From assembly GCF_000374105.1 (NCBI RefSeq), contig NZ_KB893651.1:397838-461837 (forward strand): a stretch of 64,000 bases of DNA, read 5' to 3'. A program made the position numbers and the translations under genes. This stretch comes from Kangiella aquimarina DSM 16071. GTDB lineage: Bacteria; Pseudomonadota; Gammaproteobacteria; Enterobacterales; Kangiellaceae. Positions within the stretch are counted from its first letter, which is position 1, and each line of letters opens with the position of its first letter. Positions 11,195 to 20,223 of this stretch are shown one piece after another. The notes under the pieces are model-generated. The model saw nothing but the letters and a program-made list of their open reading frames with translations. It searched no databases and was not told the origin of the DNA.

Positions 11195-11803
11195 TTATAA
11201 AATGCTTTGAATATAGGGAAGGACTATATCTTTATTCAAAAATACTATGTAAGCAATACTGTTAATAAAAACGGTTATCCAAAAAATAGCTTTAAATGCT
11301 TTTTTATTTGTTTTATGCCGAAGTTTTTCTTGCGCAATCAATGCTCCGGGCCATCCTCCAAGCAACGATAAAAAATGAAGTGATTGTTCCGATGTACGCC
11401 AAGCTTTATTTTTAGCTGCGCTCTTATCTTTACAATAAATCAAAAAGGTAATTAAACTAGTTATGACATATAGCGTCAAAATCGATAGTGGTATTTTACC
11501 AGCTAGGAATGATAGAGCGACAAACCCAAAGGCAATAATCGCAACTGTAACCCTTATATGATTTGTTTTTGACTGAGACCGTTTAGGTAAGCTGTCACCG
11601 GCCAGCCGCGCTTTCGTAGCACATACACGCCCCTTGTTATCTTGAGATAATTGATAGGTAACAATTTCGTTCGTCTGTGGCCTGCGATTTCTATTTGCAA
11701 AGGCTGAGATATGGATGAAAACTCTTTCTCCTCCTTGTAGAGGAGTTATAAATCCATAGCCTTTGCTATCATCCCAAGTAGTGATTTTTCCTTTTGTTCT
11801 CAT
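11195..11803 (-). CDS. Cold-shock domain plus DUF1294 membrane protein
   Basis: Residues 1-65 form a cold-shock (OB-fold, RNA/DNA-binding) domain with the RNP1-like KGYGFI and RNP2-like VFIHIS motifs. The C-terminal half is a DUF1294 membrane domain with about three or four hydrophobic segments and the family motif LGGWPGALIAQ followed by HKTNKKAF. This CSD-DUF1294 pairing is common in gammaproteobacteria, but its role is unknown. I chose the ATG five codons inside the longest frame because AGGA lies six bases before it, while the outer ATG (at 11818) has no ribosome binding site. The gene heads the accessory block downstream of purL. Confidence 0.8.
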   Translation of the reverse strand: MRTKGKITTWDDSKGYGFITPLQGGERVFIHISAFANRNRRPQTNEIVTYQLSQDNKGRVCATKARLAGDSLPKRSQSKTNHIRVTVAIIAFGFVALSFLAGKIPLSILTLYVITSLITFLIYCKDKSAAKNKAWRTSEQSLHFLSLLGGWPGALIAQEKLRHKTNKKAFKAIFWITVFINSIAYIVFLNKDIVLPYIQSIL

Positions 11804-11865
11804 ATTAGTTCCTGACATTGGGTAATGAACTAGACTGTTTAAGTTAAACCATCATAGTGGTTCGC

Positions 11866-12768
11866 TTAATCCTTGTCCCAAAGTTCAGGCTTAGGTGCCC
11901 AGTTGCCTTCTCCCATCATGGGTTCAATCAACTCCTGTGGGCTTACTCCAAAATTCTCAACCAAGGATTTTTCTCCACCATCTTCAAAAGAGGCTTCATT
12001 GCAGAAGTTAGTGAATGCGTCATAAGACCTGGCAAGCTTTCTTATTAAAAATTGTGCAAGGTTATAACTAAGTTCAGAGCCTTCATCGGGTCTTGAGAAT
12101 GAGTGTCCATTCCAGAACTCTTGTATGGTATCTTTATTCCAAAAGTTAGCATGTTTATAAGCAATCTCCTGATCCATTATGAGAGGACAGCTACCCCACA
12201 TCATATCTTCTATGTTAGTTGCCAGCCCCTCATTAATCCATTTGGGTAGTGCTAGATGGCTGACTAGTGCATGTGTCATTTCATGACTTACTACTGGGAA
12301 GTTTGTATGATGATTAACGTGTGTAAATATAAAATGTCCTGCACCTCCTCCAATAAACATGCCCGAGCTAAGGCTGAACTCTCCGTCTGGGTAAAAGTGT
12401 GAGGTGTATCTATAGTAGTCATCTTGGGACGCAGCAATGATGGCAACTAGTTTTTCCTTTTCGTATTTGTAAGCTATATTTCTCAAGCTGGAAAGAATTT
12501 TTCTTAAGCTATCTTCGCAACAGCTTATATATTCTTTAAGCTCATCATCATTAAAATCAGTAATTATGATGAAATTATCAGTTTCTACTTTTCGATAAGT
12601 TGGTCCGAATTCGTCATTTAATGTATCAGTCCAATGATGAATGATGTCATCCCAGACAGCATCAATTTGTTCTTCTGGGTAAGCTTTTTCGACGTATGTC
12701 ATAACCTCTAGCCAGTCGGGGTAGGTGTGCTTGTTATGCTTTTGATAGTGTTTGGTAAGCCATTCCAT
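11866..12768 (-). CDS. Putative cytoplasmic zinc metallopeptidase (HExxH, peptidase MA-like)
   Basis: A 300-residue protein with no signal peptide or membrane segment. Its clear signature is a gluzincin zinc site: HEMTH at 162-166 with a third ligand Glu180 in WINEGLA, in the spacing seen in peptidase MA-like and DUF1570-type families. Residues 66-130 form an alpha/beta segment (FIIITDF...VAIIAASQDDYYRYT) typical of the domain preceding the zinc helix in those families. The N-terminal 60 residues and the acidic C-terminus are unplaced. The substrate is unknown. It lies between unrelated small genes, and its base composition is more AT-rich than the conserved genes around it, consistent with an accessory gene. 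Confidence 0.65.
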   Translation of the reverse strand: MEWLTKHYQKHNKHTYPDWLEVMTYVEKAYPEEQIDAVWDDIIHHWTDTLNDEFGPTYRKVETDNFIIITDFNDDELKEYISCCEDSLRKILSSLRNIAYKYEKEKLVAIIAASQDDYYRYTSHFYPDGEFSLSSGMFIGGGAGHFIFTHVNHHTNFPVVSHEMTHALVSHLALPKWINEGLATNIEDMMWGSCPLIMDQEIAYKHANFWNKDTIQEFWNGHSFSRPDEGSELSYNLAQFLIRKLARSYDAFTNFCNEASFEDGGEKSLVENFGVSPQELIEPMMGEGNWAPKPELWDKD

Positions 12769-12910
12769 AGTTTTATAATACTTGTTAAAAATGTTGTTTT
12801 ATTCAATTTTGAAGGGTAAATCAAGTTTCTTTTAATATCACTGTAAACTCGATGCAATTATCTCAACCAAAGCTACATTCATATCCATTTTAGTATTGCT
12901 ATTTGCAAAT

Positions 12911-13267
12911 TTATCTCATGGTTGGTTGATAATGATTTTCCGGATTGAAATCATCCGAGAAATCAGGTTCTGTAAAAAAGGTGATTGGTAAATTATATTT
13001 GATGACCAAATCAATTACCTGTATTGCTCCATCAGGTGCTTTTGCAGAGTTTGGGCTTTCCCTGTAATAATAAACCGTACCATTACTCTTTTTAAGAACT
13101 CTAAATGCAGATTCAATAAGTGATATATCAGACGGCTCACCATTGAGTAATAACTCTCCTGAAGAGAGAACACTCACTCTAGCGACGTTATCTCCTGCAG
13201 TTAAAGAGTGTACGCTTAAACTACCAAAAAGGAACGTGAGTATTAGAAGAAACTTTGTTGTATTCAT
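12911..13267 (-). CDS. Small secreted protein, weakly ExbD/TolR-like
   Basis: This 118-residue product begins with a signal peptide (MNTTKFLLILTFLFG then a small-residue site near residue 21). The mature part (VARVSVLSSGELLLNGEPSD...VIDLVIKYNLPITFFTEPD) has the pattern of the periplasmic beta-domain of ExbD/TolR: strand, LNG turn, helix, then a VIDL helix and a T-rich strand. It lacks the N-terminal transmembrane helix with Asp that a true ExbD has. I start at the internal ATG because the signal peptide begins there; the longest frame adds ten residues (start at 13297), and neither site has a good ribosome binding site. Function unknown. Confidence 0.5.
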   Translation of the reverse strand: MNTTKFLLILTFLFGSLSVHSLTAGDNVARVSVLSSGELLLNGEPSDISLIESAFRVLKKSNGTVYYYRESPNSAKAPDGAIQVIDLVIKYNLPITFFTEPDFSDDFNPENHYQPTMR

Positions 13268-13336
13268 AGTTATTATATTTGAATCAAATTTTAACATTCT
13301 ATTTTCAAAACACCACTATTACAAGTTGAGTTAAAT

Positions 13337-13360
13337 GTAGGGTGCTTGGTGATGTACCAA
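13337..13360. repeat. Short GTAGGGTGC repeat, copy 2 (diverged)
   Basis: GTAGGGTGC is followed by TTGGTGATGTACC and then an A-rich stretch ending in TTTCAAA. It aligns base by base with the copy at 11104, including the following A-rich AAATT/TTCAAA region, but the hairpin has decayed. The copies are in the same orientation about 2.2 kb apart. Confidence 0.4.
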
Positions 13361-13400
13361 ATAAAAAATTTCAAATACTGAGCTCAACACTTGTGATTAA

Positions 13401-13763
13401 TTATTTCTCCAACCACTCTACGGATTTAACAAACCATGTTGTTGGAACAAAACGAACTCTAAATTTTTTGCGCATTTTCTTATTATCTTGCAGGTAAATA
13501 AGGGCGAAATGATTTTTATGCATCTCTACCTTTTTGAACTCTACATTTTGCTCTTTACACCAACTTTGTCCGACAAAGTTGATTGCTCGCTGTGTTAATT
13601 TAAAGTCTATAAATGAGTATATGACAATAGGTAACACAAGTGCGCCAATGCCGACCACTATGTTAATAATTAATCTGATTTCGTTATTAAATTCAATAGA
13701 TGTCACTAGCTTTATTACTAGAAACATCAAGCCATATAAGGCTGCAATGATAAGCGGAGCCAT
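13401..13763 (-). CDS. Small membrane protein of unknown function
   Basis: A 120-residue protein with two predicted transmembrane segments (about residues 3-20 and 32-52) followed by a basic soluble C-terminal domain (FVGQSWCKEQNVEFKKVEMHKNHFALIYLQ, then KKMRKKFRVRF). The C-terminal sheet-rich region looks like a small ligand- or nucleic-acid-binding fold, but I do not recognise the family. It lies between a small secreted protein and another hydrophobic protein on the same strand. AT-rich like its neighbours. Confidence 0.5.
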   Translation of the reverse strand: MAPLIIAALYGLMFLVIKLVTSIEFNNEIRLIINIVVGIGALVLPIVIYSFIDFKLTQRAINFVGQSWCKEQNVEFKKVEMHKNHFALIYLQDNKKMRKKFRVRFVPTTWFVKSVEWLEK

Positions 13764-13833
13764 TTCTATCCCTTAAATAATGGTTTAATAATTATGAAAT
13801 ATAGAGCTGCGGAATTTTGTGAGTGACGAAATG

Positions 13834-14163
13834 TTAAATTCCTGCCAACAAACCCGCCACCAATGCTGTCAGTAATACCATCAATATAACTTGAACGATT
13901 GCAATTAGAACAGCTTTCAAGAAGGTCGTGCCGAGTACCAGCATGTAGGCTAGGGCGGCTACTGGAACGGTAACAATCCAGCCATAGGTTTGGTCTAAAC
14001 CAGGGAATACTTGATTAAAACCATATTGAAAGAGCGCTGATACAATCAGGGCGAACAAACAGGAGAAGAAGCCTGTGTTTTTGGCGCCGATAAATTTGGC
14101 GGCGAATTTTAGTGGTAAGACTAAAAGTAGTACGACGATGAGTAGACTGATTAAGGTGTCCAT
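13834..14163 (-). CDS. Small hydrophobic integral membrane protein
   Basis: 109 residues, nearly all hydrophobic, with about three to four transmembrane helices (residues 3-22, 30-50, 62-80, 83-107). No catalytic motif is seen. The arrangement with IGAKNTGF between the first two helices recalls small conserved marine gammaproteobacterial membrane proteins, but the family is not identified. It starts 71 bases upstream of the minus-strand neighbour at 13763 and follows the EAL gene at 14215 in the same direction. Confidence 0.5.
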   Translation of the reverse strand: MDTLISLLIVVLLLVLPLKFAAKFIGAKNTGFFSCLFALIVSALFQYGFNQVFPGLDQTYGWIVTVPVAALAYMLVLGTTFLKAVLIAIVQVILMVLLTALVAGLLAGI

Positions 14164-14214
14164 GGTGGTTAGTTCCTTGTTGTTTTATTTTAAAGTGGTT
14201 TGTAAATTTTAAGC

Positions 14215-14973
14215 TTATTTCGGAAAATTTATCTGCGCAACGCCCTCAAATTGTGGCTTTGCAAAGTAGTATCCCTGGAAAAGCTCAACACCAAAGTCTC
14301 TGAGTGTGGCCCATTCTTCGTAGGTTTCGATTCCTTCAGCTATGACTTCTGAACCCAGATCTTTGCAGACGGTTAAAATACCTTTAACGATGGCTTGTTT
14401 GCTTTTGTGATTGTTGATATTTCTAATGAGAGCCATGTCTAACTTAACAATATCGGTTTGGATTTCACTAATAAGAGTCAGTCCCGCATAGCCAGCACCA
14501 AAGTCGTCAATTGCTGTTAGAAAACCTCTGGATTTATAGTAAGTAACAATATTTTTTAGATGCTCCAGATCATCTACTTTTTCGCCCTCGGTAATTTCAA
14601 ATATGATTTTATCAATTGGGAAATTATATTTTTCTGCTGCGGCTAATGTTGTGCGCAAACATAACTCCGGCTGATAAATGGCGTTGGGCATGAAGTTGAT
14701 ACTTAGTTTCTGATCAAAATTTAGCTTTGAAGCAAGCTCTATGGCTTTTGTTCTACAGGTTTGATCGAAGGGATAGAGATTGTCCGCATTAACGTTCTTA
14801 AATACTTCATGAGCTGACTCAGCATTAGTGCCTCTGACGAGTGCTTCGTGGGCGAATACTGTTTGGCTGGCGGTGTTAATGATCGGTTGGAAAGCCATTG
14901 AGATATCAAACCCTAACGCTTCTTTGTCATTGCAGCGAGAGCATCCGAAGTTGTTATCCAGGCTTTTACTCAT
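14215..14973 (-). CDS. EAL-domain cyclic-di-GMP phosphodiesterase
   Basis: This 252-residue protein is essentially one EAL domain. It degrades c-di-GMP to pGpG, a step that shifts cells away from biofilm. Active-site motifs are complete: HEALVRG (the EAL signature), SINFMPN, FEITEGE, DDFGAGYAG, VKLDM and AEGIET. A short N-terminal extension carries a C-x2-C pair (GCSRC), seen in a subgroup of stand-alone EAL proteins. I start at the ATG preceded by AAGGAAGG with a 4-base gap (minus strand), not at the longest frame, which would add 29 unlikely residues. No GGDEF or sensory domain is attached, so input must come from a partner. Confidence 0.9.
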   Translation of the reverse strand: MSKSLDNNFGCSRCNDKEALGFDISMAFQPIINTASQTVFAHEALVRGTNAESAHEVFKNVNADNLYPFDQTCRTKAIELASKLNFDQKLSINFMPNAIYQPELCLRTTLAAAEKYNFPIDKIIFEITEGEKVDDLEHLKNIVTYYKSRGFLTAIDDFGAGYAGLTLISEIQTDIVKLDMALIRNINNHKSKQAIVKGILTVCKDLGSEVIAEGIETYEEWATLRDFGVELFQGYYFAKPQFEGVAQINFPK

Positions 14974-15138
14974 AGTGCCTTCCTTAAAGATTCTGTTTCT
15001 TAGTTCGTTTAAATCTAAGTGCTGGCTCCTCGCCAGTCTGGCTTTCCATACTACTGACAAGATTATTTATTGTAAACTTTATAATGACTTAGCCCTGTGG
15101 CATAGTATTGGCTGCTCAATTCACACTGAATCTATTAT

Positions 15139-16707
15139 ATGCGTGACCCGAAACTGGATCGTGACGCTTTGGCGTTTGTGGAAGGCGAGTTGGCGGATTG
15201 TTTGACTCGTTTGAACCGTGGCATTGAAAAAGAGAGCTTGCGTGTCACGGAGGATGGATACCTATCAACTAAACCTCATCCCAAGTCCTGGGGCTCAGCC
15301 CTGACTAATGAATTTATTACCACAGATTATTCTGAGGCTCTTCCTGAGCTGATTACTCCGGTTAGTAATGAGCGCCTCAAACCGCGCCAGTGGTTGCACG
15401 ATATTCATCAGTTTATCTATCAGCACATGGATGATGAAATTCTGTGGATTGGTAGCATGCCCTGTATTTTGACTAAAGAAGATGATGTCCCTTTGGCGAA
15501 TTATGGTACTTCCAACGTTGGCATGATGAAGCATATCTATCGCCGAGGTCTGGGTTATCGCTATGGGCGTTATATGCAGGTTATTTCTGGCGTGCATTAC
15601 AACTTCTCGCTTCCAGAGGATTTCTGGACAAAATATCAACAGTTCAGGAAAGATAGCGGTAATTTAAAAGATTTTATATCTACTCAGTATTTAGGCTTAA
15701 TTCGTAATTATCTGCGTTATTGCTGGTTACTCCCATATTTGTTTGGCGCATCGCCAGCTATTTGTCGCTCTTTCACGAAAGGCAAGGGTGGGTCACTGCT
15801 GGAAGATAATGGAGATGGCAGTTTGTACGGCAAATATGCGACTTCTTTGCGCATGAGTGATCTTGGTTACCAAAACAATGCTCAGTCTAAATTTTCCATA
15901 CGCCACAATGACTTAGATGAGTATGTGGGTGAGCTGGAACGTGCCATTCGAACTAAAGATGAGTTCTATGAAGAGCTTGGTGTTAAGGTGGATGGAGAAT
16001 ACCGCCAGCTGAATGCTAACTTGTTGCAGATTGAGAATGAATACTACGCAAAAATCCGTCCAAAAAGGGTCATTAATTCAGGGGAAAGACCGACTCAGGC
16101 GCTGAAAAGAGGAGGGGTTCAGTATGTGGAAGTTCGCTCACTTGACTTGAATCCTTTCGACCCAGTTGGTATAAGTCAGTCACAAATTGACTTTTTGGAC
16201 GTCTTTTTGCTCTTCTGTCTGTTTCAGGAGAGCTGTAATCAATCGGATCGTGAGAATGCTGAAAACGACGAAAACTTCCGTCGTACGGTGTATTACGGCC
16301 GAAAGCCTGACCTAGGACTGTTGAAATTTAATCGAGCAGTACCATTACAAGAGGCAGCATTGGCTATCTTTGAGGAAATGCGCCCAGTTGCAGTATTGCT
16401 CGATAAGAGTAATCAGACTAAGGCCTATACTCAGGCTCTCGCTGAGGCGATAGAGATGGCAAAAGATCCAGATAAGACGTTGTCGGGTCAGTTTCTCAAT
16501 AATATGTTGGCGTATGGGAAAGGGTATTTTGGTTACACAATGGACCTTTCTAAGAAAACGCGTCAGCAATTTCTTTCTGAGCACATCAACCCAGAGGTTG
16601 AGGCTCTGTTCGAGCGTGAAGCGGCTCAGTCAATTGAGAAGCAAAAGCAGATTGAGGAGAGCGACTCCTTGTCTTTTGAAGAATATCTCAAGCAATATTT
16701 CGCCTAG
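15139..16707 (+). CDS. gshA: Glutamate-cysteine ligase
   Basis: The 522-residue enzyme makes gamma-glutamylcysteine from glutamate, cysteine and ATP, the first step of glutathione synthesis, in the cytoplasm. Length and motifs match the gammaproteobacterial GshA type: GIEKESLRV, the TNEFITTDYSEALPELITP segment, GSMPC, YRRGLGYRYGR with the following SGVHYNFS, and the VEVRSLDLNPFDP segment. Its gene is divergent from the EAL gene and is followed 43 bases later by putP. gshB is not in the window. Confidence 0.96.
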   Translation: MRDPKLDRDALAFVEGELADCLTRLNRGIEKESLRVTEDGYLSTKPHPKSWGSALTNEFITTDYSEALPELITPVSNERLKPRQWLHDIHQFIYQHMDDEILWIGSMPCILTKEDDVPLANYGTSNVGMMKHIYRRGLGYRYGRYMQVISGVHYNFSLPEDFWTKYQQFRKDSGNLKDFISTQYLGLIRNYLRYCWLLPYLFGASPAICRSFTKGKGGSLLEDNGDGSLYGKYATSLRMSDLGYQNNAQSKFSIRHNDLDEYVGELERAIRTKDEFYEELGVKVDGEYRQLNANLLQIENEYYAKIRPKRVINSGERPTQALKRGGVQYVEVRSLDLNPFDPVGISQSQIDFLDVFLLFCLFQESCNQSDRENAENDENFRRTVYYGRKPDLGLLKFNRAVPLQEAALAIFEEMRPVAVLLDKSNQTKAYTQALAEAIEMAKDPDKTLSGQFLNNMLAYGKGYFGYTMDLSKKTRQQFLSEHINPEVEALFEREAAQSIEKQKQIEESDSLSFEEYLKQYFA

Positions 16708-16750
16708 GGGAATGAACCCTGGACAAATTAATTTAACCTAGTGAGGTGTT

Positions 16751-18340
16751 ATGAACTATACCAAGTTCGATTTTTTGGGGATGACCGTAGGGCCAGTTGA
16801 GATCGCCTTTATGATCTATCTGGTGTTTATGATTGCCATTGGTATCTGGGCTTATAAGCGTACCAACGATTCCAGTGACTATATGCTGGGCGGCCGTGGC
16901 CTTGGTGGTGCGGTAACCGCATTGAGTGCCGGCGCATCGGATATGAGCGGCTGGATTTTGATGGGCTTACCAGGTGCGATTTATTTCACTGGTTTGTCTA
17001 ACTCATGGTTAGCACTTTTCCTGATTATAGGTGCTTATCTTAACTGGAAATTCATTGCTGGCCGTCTGCGTGCATACACAGAAATTGCGGACAATGCTTT
17101 GACATTGCCTGATTATTTCGCCGGGCGATTCCACGATGCAGGCAAAGCGTTACGTATCGTAGCTGTTTTAGTCATGATTGTTTTCTTTGGCTATTACATC
17201 GGTTCAGGTCTTGTTGCTGGTAGTAAGCTGTTTGAATCAAGCTTTGGCTATGATTACAACACTGCGCTATTGGTCAGCTCCATCGTTATTATTTCTTATA
17301 CCTTCCTTGGTGGTTTCCTTGCAGTTTCCTGGACTGATTTTTTCCAGGGACTAATTATCATGACTGCACTTATTGTCGCTCCTATTGTGTTATTGGTCGA
17401 GTACAACGGCTTAAGCGGTATCGTTGAAGCAACACGTGAAATCAAGCCTGAAGCGGTGAGCTTTACCCAAGGTTTCTTTGATGAAAATAACGCCTTTAAG
17501 TGGATTGGATTTTTGTCGCTTGCAGCCTGGGGTCTAGGTTACTTCGGTCAGCCGCATATTCTTGCTCGCTTTATGGCTGTAAAAAGTGTGAATACCGTGC
17601 CGCAAGCGCGTCGCATTGGTATGAGCTGGATGATTATCTGTGTGTTAGGTGCTGTATTCATCGGTTTCGCCGGTATCGCTTTCTTCGGCGGTGACTTCAA
17701 TGCTAAAGCCTATGTCTTATTAACCGCGGAAGATGTGGCGGTACTCAATACGGAACGAGGAAGTGAGAAAGTCTTCCTATTGCTGACCCAGGCACTTTTT
17801 AATCCGTGGCTTGCAGGCTTCTTACTGGCGGCAATTCTTGCTGCGGTTATGAGTACCATTGACTCGCAATTGTTGGCGGTTTCAAGCTCTGTGACCGAAG
17901 ACGTTTATAAACCTTATATGCGTCCTAATGCCTCAGAGAAGGAGCTAGTGTGGGTTAACCGTTTTGTAGTGATTCTGGTTGCTGGTATCGGTATTACCGT
18001 CGCTATCTTTGAGCGTGACAGCGTGTTAGATCTAGTTGGTCAGGCCTGGGCTGGATTCGGTGCTTCATTCGGACCAATCATTATCTTCTCGTTATTGTGG
18101 CAGCGCATGACTCGTCATGGTGCTTTAGCGGGTATCGTTACAGGTGCCGTAACTGTTCTGGTTTGGGACTGGTTAGGTAACAACACTGATATTGCAATAT
18201 TCAAGCTGTATGAAATGCTACCTGGCTTTATCCTTTCCAGTATTGCGATTGTGGTTGTCAGCAAACTGACTCAAGTTGCTGAAACAACCTATAACCAGTT
18301 TGACTGGTATCGCAACGAGTTTAAGAAGTATAAAAGCTAA
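16751..18340 (+). CDS. putP: Sodium/proline symporter
   Basis: A 529-residue inner membrane transporter of the sodium:solute symporter family with about 13 transmembrane helices. The start of the first helix, the DYMLGGRGLGG motif, the SAGASDMSGWILMGLPGA segment (sodium and substrate site) and DYFAGRF are characteristic of PutP. It takes up proline with Na+ for nutrition or osmoprotection, which suits a marine lifestyle. A good GTGAGGTG-type ribosome binding site precedes the ATG. Its stop codon overlaps the start of the next gene (TAATG), so the two are translationally coupled. Confidence 0.93.
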   Translation: MNYTKFDFLGMTVGPVEIAFMIYLVFMIAIGIWAYKRTNDSSDYMLGGRGLGGAVTALSAGASDMSGWILMGLPGAIYFTGLSNSWLALFLIIGAYLNWKFIAGRLRAYTEIADNALTLPDYFAGRFHDAGKALRIVAVLVMIVFFGYYIGSGLVAGSKLFESSFGYDYNTALLVSSIVIISYTFLGGFLAVSWTDFFQGLIIMTALIVAPIVLLVEYNGLSGIVEATREIKPEAVSFTQGFFDENNAFKWIGFLSLAAWGLGYFGQPHILARFMAVKSVNTVPQARRIGMSWMIICVLGAVFIGFAGIAFFGGDFNAKAYVLLTAEDVAVLNTERGSEKVFLLLTQALFNPWLAGFLLAAILAAVMSTIDSQLLAVSSSVTEDVYKPYMRPNASEKELVWVNRFVVILVAGIGITVAIFERDSVLDLVGQAWAGFGASFGPIIIFSLLWQRMTRHGALAGIVTGAVTVLVWDWLGNNTDIAIFKLYEMLPGFILSSIAIVVVSKLTQVAETTYNQFDWYRNEFKKYKS

Positions 18341-18822
18341 TGAGTCATTTCGTAATTAGAGAAGCGGTGCGTGCAGACGCGCCGCTTATTCTTGGTTTCA
18401 TCAAAGAGCTTGCTGATTATGAGAAGTTATCTCATGAAGTAGTGGCTACAGTTTCTGATATTGAGCAGACCGTATTTGCTAGCGATGCTAGAGCACACTG
18501 CCTCATAGCAGAATATGAAGGACAGCCGGCAGGATTCGCACTTTACTTTTTTAACTACTCAACCTTTTTGGGTAAGTACGGAATTTACCTCGAAGACCTC
18601 TATGTAAAACCTGAGTTTCGTGGTAAAAAAATCGGTTATGGCTTGCTGCAGAAGTTAGCCAAAATTGCCGTTGAAAAAGATTGTGCCCGTGTTGACTGGT
18701 CTGTTCTGGATTGGAATCAGCCGGCAATTGACTTCTATAAAAGTATTGGTGCAAAACCTATGGACGAATGGACAGTGTTCCGTTTGACCGGTGATGCGTT
18801 AGATGATTTTGCTAAGCTCTAG
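18340..18822 (+). CDS. GNAT-family N-acetyltransferase (SSAT-like)
   Basis: 160-residue acetyl-CoA-dependent acetyltransferase. The GNAT motif A is YLEDLYVKPEFRGKKIGYGL, followed by DWSVLDWNQPAIDFYKSIGA, the pattern of the spermidine/spermine (SSAT1) or thialysine acetyltransferase subgroup. A polyamine or lysine-analogue substrate is therefore possible but unproven. The start codon overlaps the putP stop, so both are cotranscribed; no functional link to proline uptake is evident. A clean terminator follows. Confidence 0.88.
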   Translation: MSHFVIREAVRADAPLILGFIKELADYEKLSHEVVATVSDIEQTVFASDARAHCLIAEYEGQPAGFALYFFNYSTFLGKYGIYLEDLYVKPEFRGKKIGYGLLQKLAKIAVEKDCARVDWSVLDWNQPAIDFYKSIGAKPMDEWTVFRLTGDALDDFAKL

Positions 18823-18836
18823 GCAAGTGACTTCTT

Positions 18837-18864
18837 AAAAAAGCCTCTATGTGAGGCTTTTTTT
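18837..18864 (+). terminator. Intrinsic terminator after putP-GNAT
   Basis: AAGCCTC (18841-18847) pairs with GAGGCTT (18853-18859) around TATGT; A residues upstream and seven T residues downstream extend it. Confidence 0.9.
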
Positions 18865-18951
18865 ATGGGCACTATTTATTGCCTGAATCCAGCCCAATTG
18901 CTACTCTATCGGCACTTAAATTTTTAAATCAGTATTCTGTTGGAATTTGTT

Positions 18952-20133
18952 ATGTCAAAGATCGGCACTCCGTTATCGAAAACGGCTAAGAAAGTGATGA
19001 TGCTTGGTTCTGGTGAACTAGGTAAAGAAGTGGTTATCGAGTTACAGCGCTTTGGGGTTGAAGTGATCGCTGTTGATCGTTATGCCAATGCGCCGGCGAT
19101 GCAGGTTGCTCACCGCAGTCATGTTATTAATATGCTAAATGGTGATGCGTTAAAGCGTGTTATTGTCGAAGAACAGCCGGATTTGATTGTGCCTGAAATT
19201 GAAGCGATTGCTACAGAGACTTTGCTGGAAGTGGAAAAAGAAGGGTTTACCGTTATCCCAACTGCGCGCGCCACTCGGCTAACAATGGATCGCGAAGGTA
19301 TCCGCCGGCTAGCAGCAGAAGTGCTTGGTTTGGAAACGTCGCCTTATCGCTTTGCTGATACCTATGATGAGTATAAGCAGGCTGTTGAAGAGATTGGCTT
19401 ACCGTTTGTTATCAAGCCGGTAATGAGCAGTTCTGGCAAAGGACAGTCTACGGTTAAAACTGAAGAGCAAATTGATGCTGCATGGAAATATTCACAGGCT
19501 GGTGGGCGAACTGGTGAAGGTCGTGTCATTGTTGAGGGCTTTGTCGATTTTGATTATGAAATCACTTTGCTGACGGTTCGTTCGGTCAATGGTACTCAGT
19601 TTTGTGCTCCTATTGGCCATATCCAGGAGGATGGTGACTACCGCGAGTCATGGCAGCCGCAACCAATGTCAGATAAAGCATTGGCTGAAGCTGAACATAT
19701 GGCTAAAGCGGTGACCGATGACCTGGGTGGTTATGGAATTTTTGGGGTCGAGATATTTATCAAAGGCGATAAAGCGATTTTCAGTGAAGTATCACCGCGA
19801 CCACATGACACAGGCTTGGTTACTCTAATATCACAGGATTTATCAGAGTTTGCATTACATGCCCGAGCCATTCTGGGATTGCCTATTCCAGCCATACGTC
19901 AACAGGGACCTTCTGCCTCTGCAGTGATCCTGGTTGAAGGTGAGTCGCAGCAAGTTGAGTTTGGGAATCTGGATAAGGCTATCTTTGAAGCTGATACTCA
20001 GTTGCGCTTATTTGGTAAACCAGAAGTGAGTGGTAAACGCCGTATGGGCGTTGCTTTAGCAAAAGCTGATTCTGTTGAACAGGCTAGAGCAAAAGCTCGT
20101 AACAGTGCTGCAAAAGTGACCATTAAACTCTAA
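18952..20133 (+). CDS. purT: Formate-dependent phosphoribosylglycinamide formyltransferase
   Basis: A 393-residue ATP-grasp enzyme that formylates GAR using formate and ATP, the folate-independent route of purine synthesis. Domain order is an N-terminal Rossmann-like preATP-grasp fold ([12 protein letters not shown]), the ATP-grasp core (about 110-310, with [12 protein letters not shown] and the [10 protein letters not shown] metal site) and a C-terminal lid. The longest frame begins at a TTG (18940), but the ATG four codons later with GGA seven bases before it matches the family start. Together with purL it suggests a complete de novo purine pathway elsewhere in the genome. Confidence 0.96.
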   Translation: MSKIGTPLSKTAKKVMMLGSGELGKEVVIELQRFGVEVIAVDRYANAPAMQVAHRSHVINMLNGDALKRVIVEEQPDLIVPEIEAIATETLLEVEKEGFTVIPTARATRLTMDREGIRRLAAEVLGLETSPYRFADTYDEYKQAVEEIGLPFVIKPVMSSSGKGQSTVKTEEQIDAAWKYSQAGGRTGEGRVIVEGFVDFDYEITLLTVRSVNGTQFCAPIGHIQEDGDYRESWQPQPMSDKALAEAEHMAKAVTDDLGGYGIFGVEIFIKGDKAIFSEVSPRPHDTGLVTLISQDLSEFALHARAILGLPIPAIRQQGPSASAVILVEGESQQVEFGNLDKAIFEADTQLRLFGKPEVSGKRRMGVALAKADSVEQARAKARNSAAKVTIKL

Positions 20134-20145
20134 GTATCTAAAAGA

Positions 20146-20198
20146 AACTCTCTTGGGTCTAAGTGTCGTTGCTCGAATAAGCAAAACCCAAGAGAGTT
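20146..20198. terminator. Long hairpin between convergent purT and hsp20
   Basis: AACTCTCTTGGGT (20146-20158) is perfectly complementary to ACCCAAGAGAGTT (20186-20198). The 27-base loop contains a second small stem (TTGCT and AGCAA). No T-run is present on either strand, so termination may be factor-assisted; its place between two convergent genes suggests a bidirectional 3' end. Confidence 0.5.
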
Positions 20199-20223
20199 AA
20201 GTTAACTACCTACCTACTTAGCC

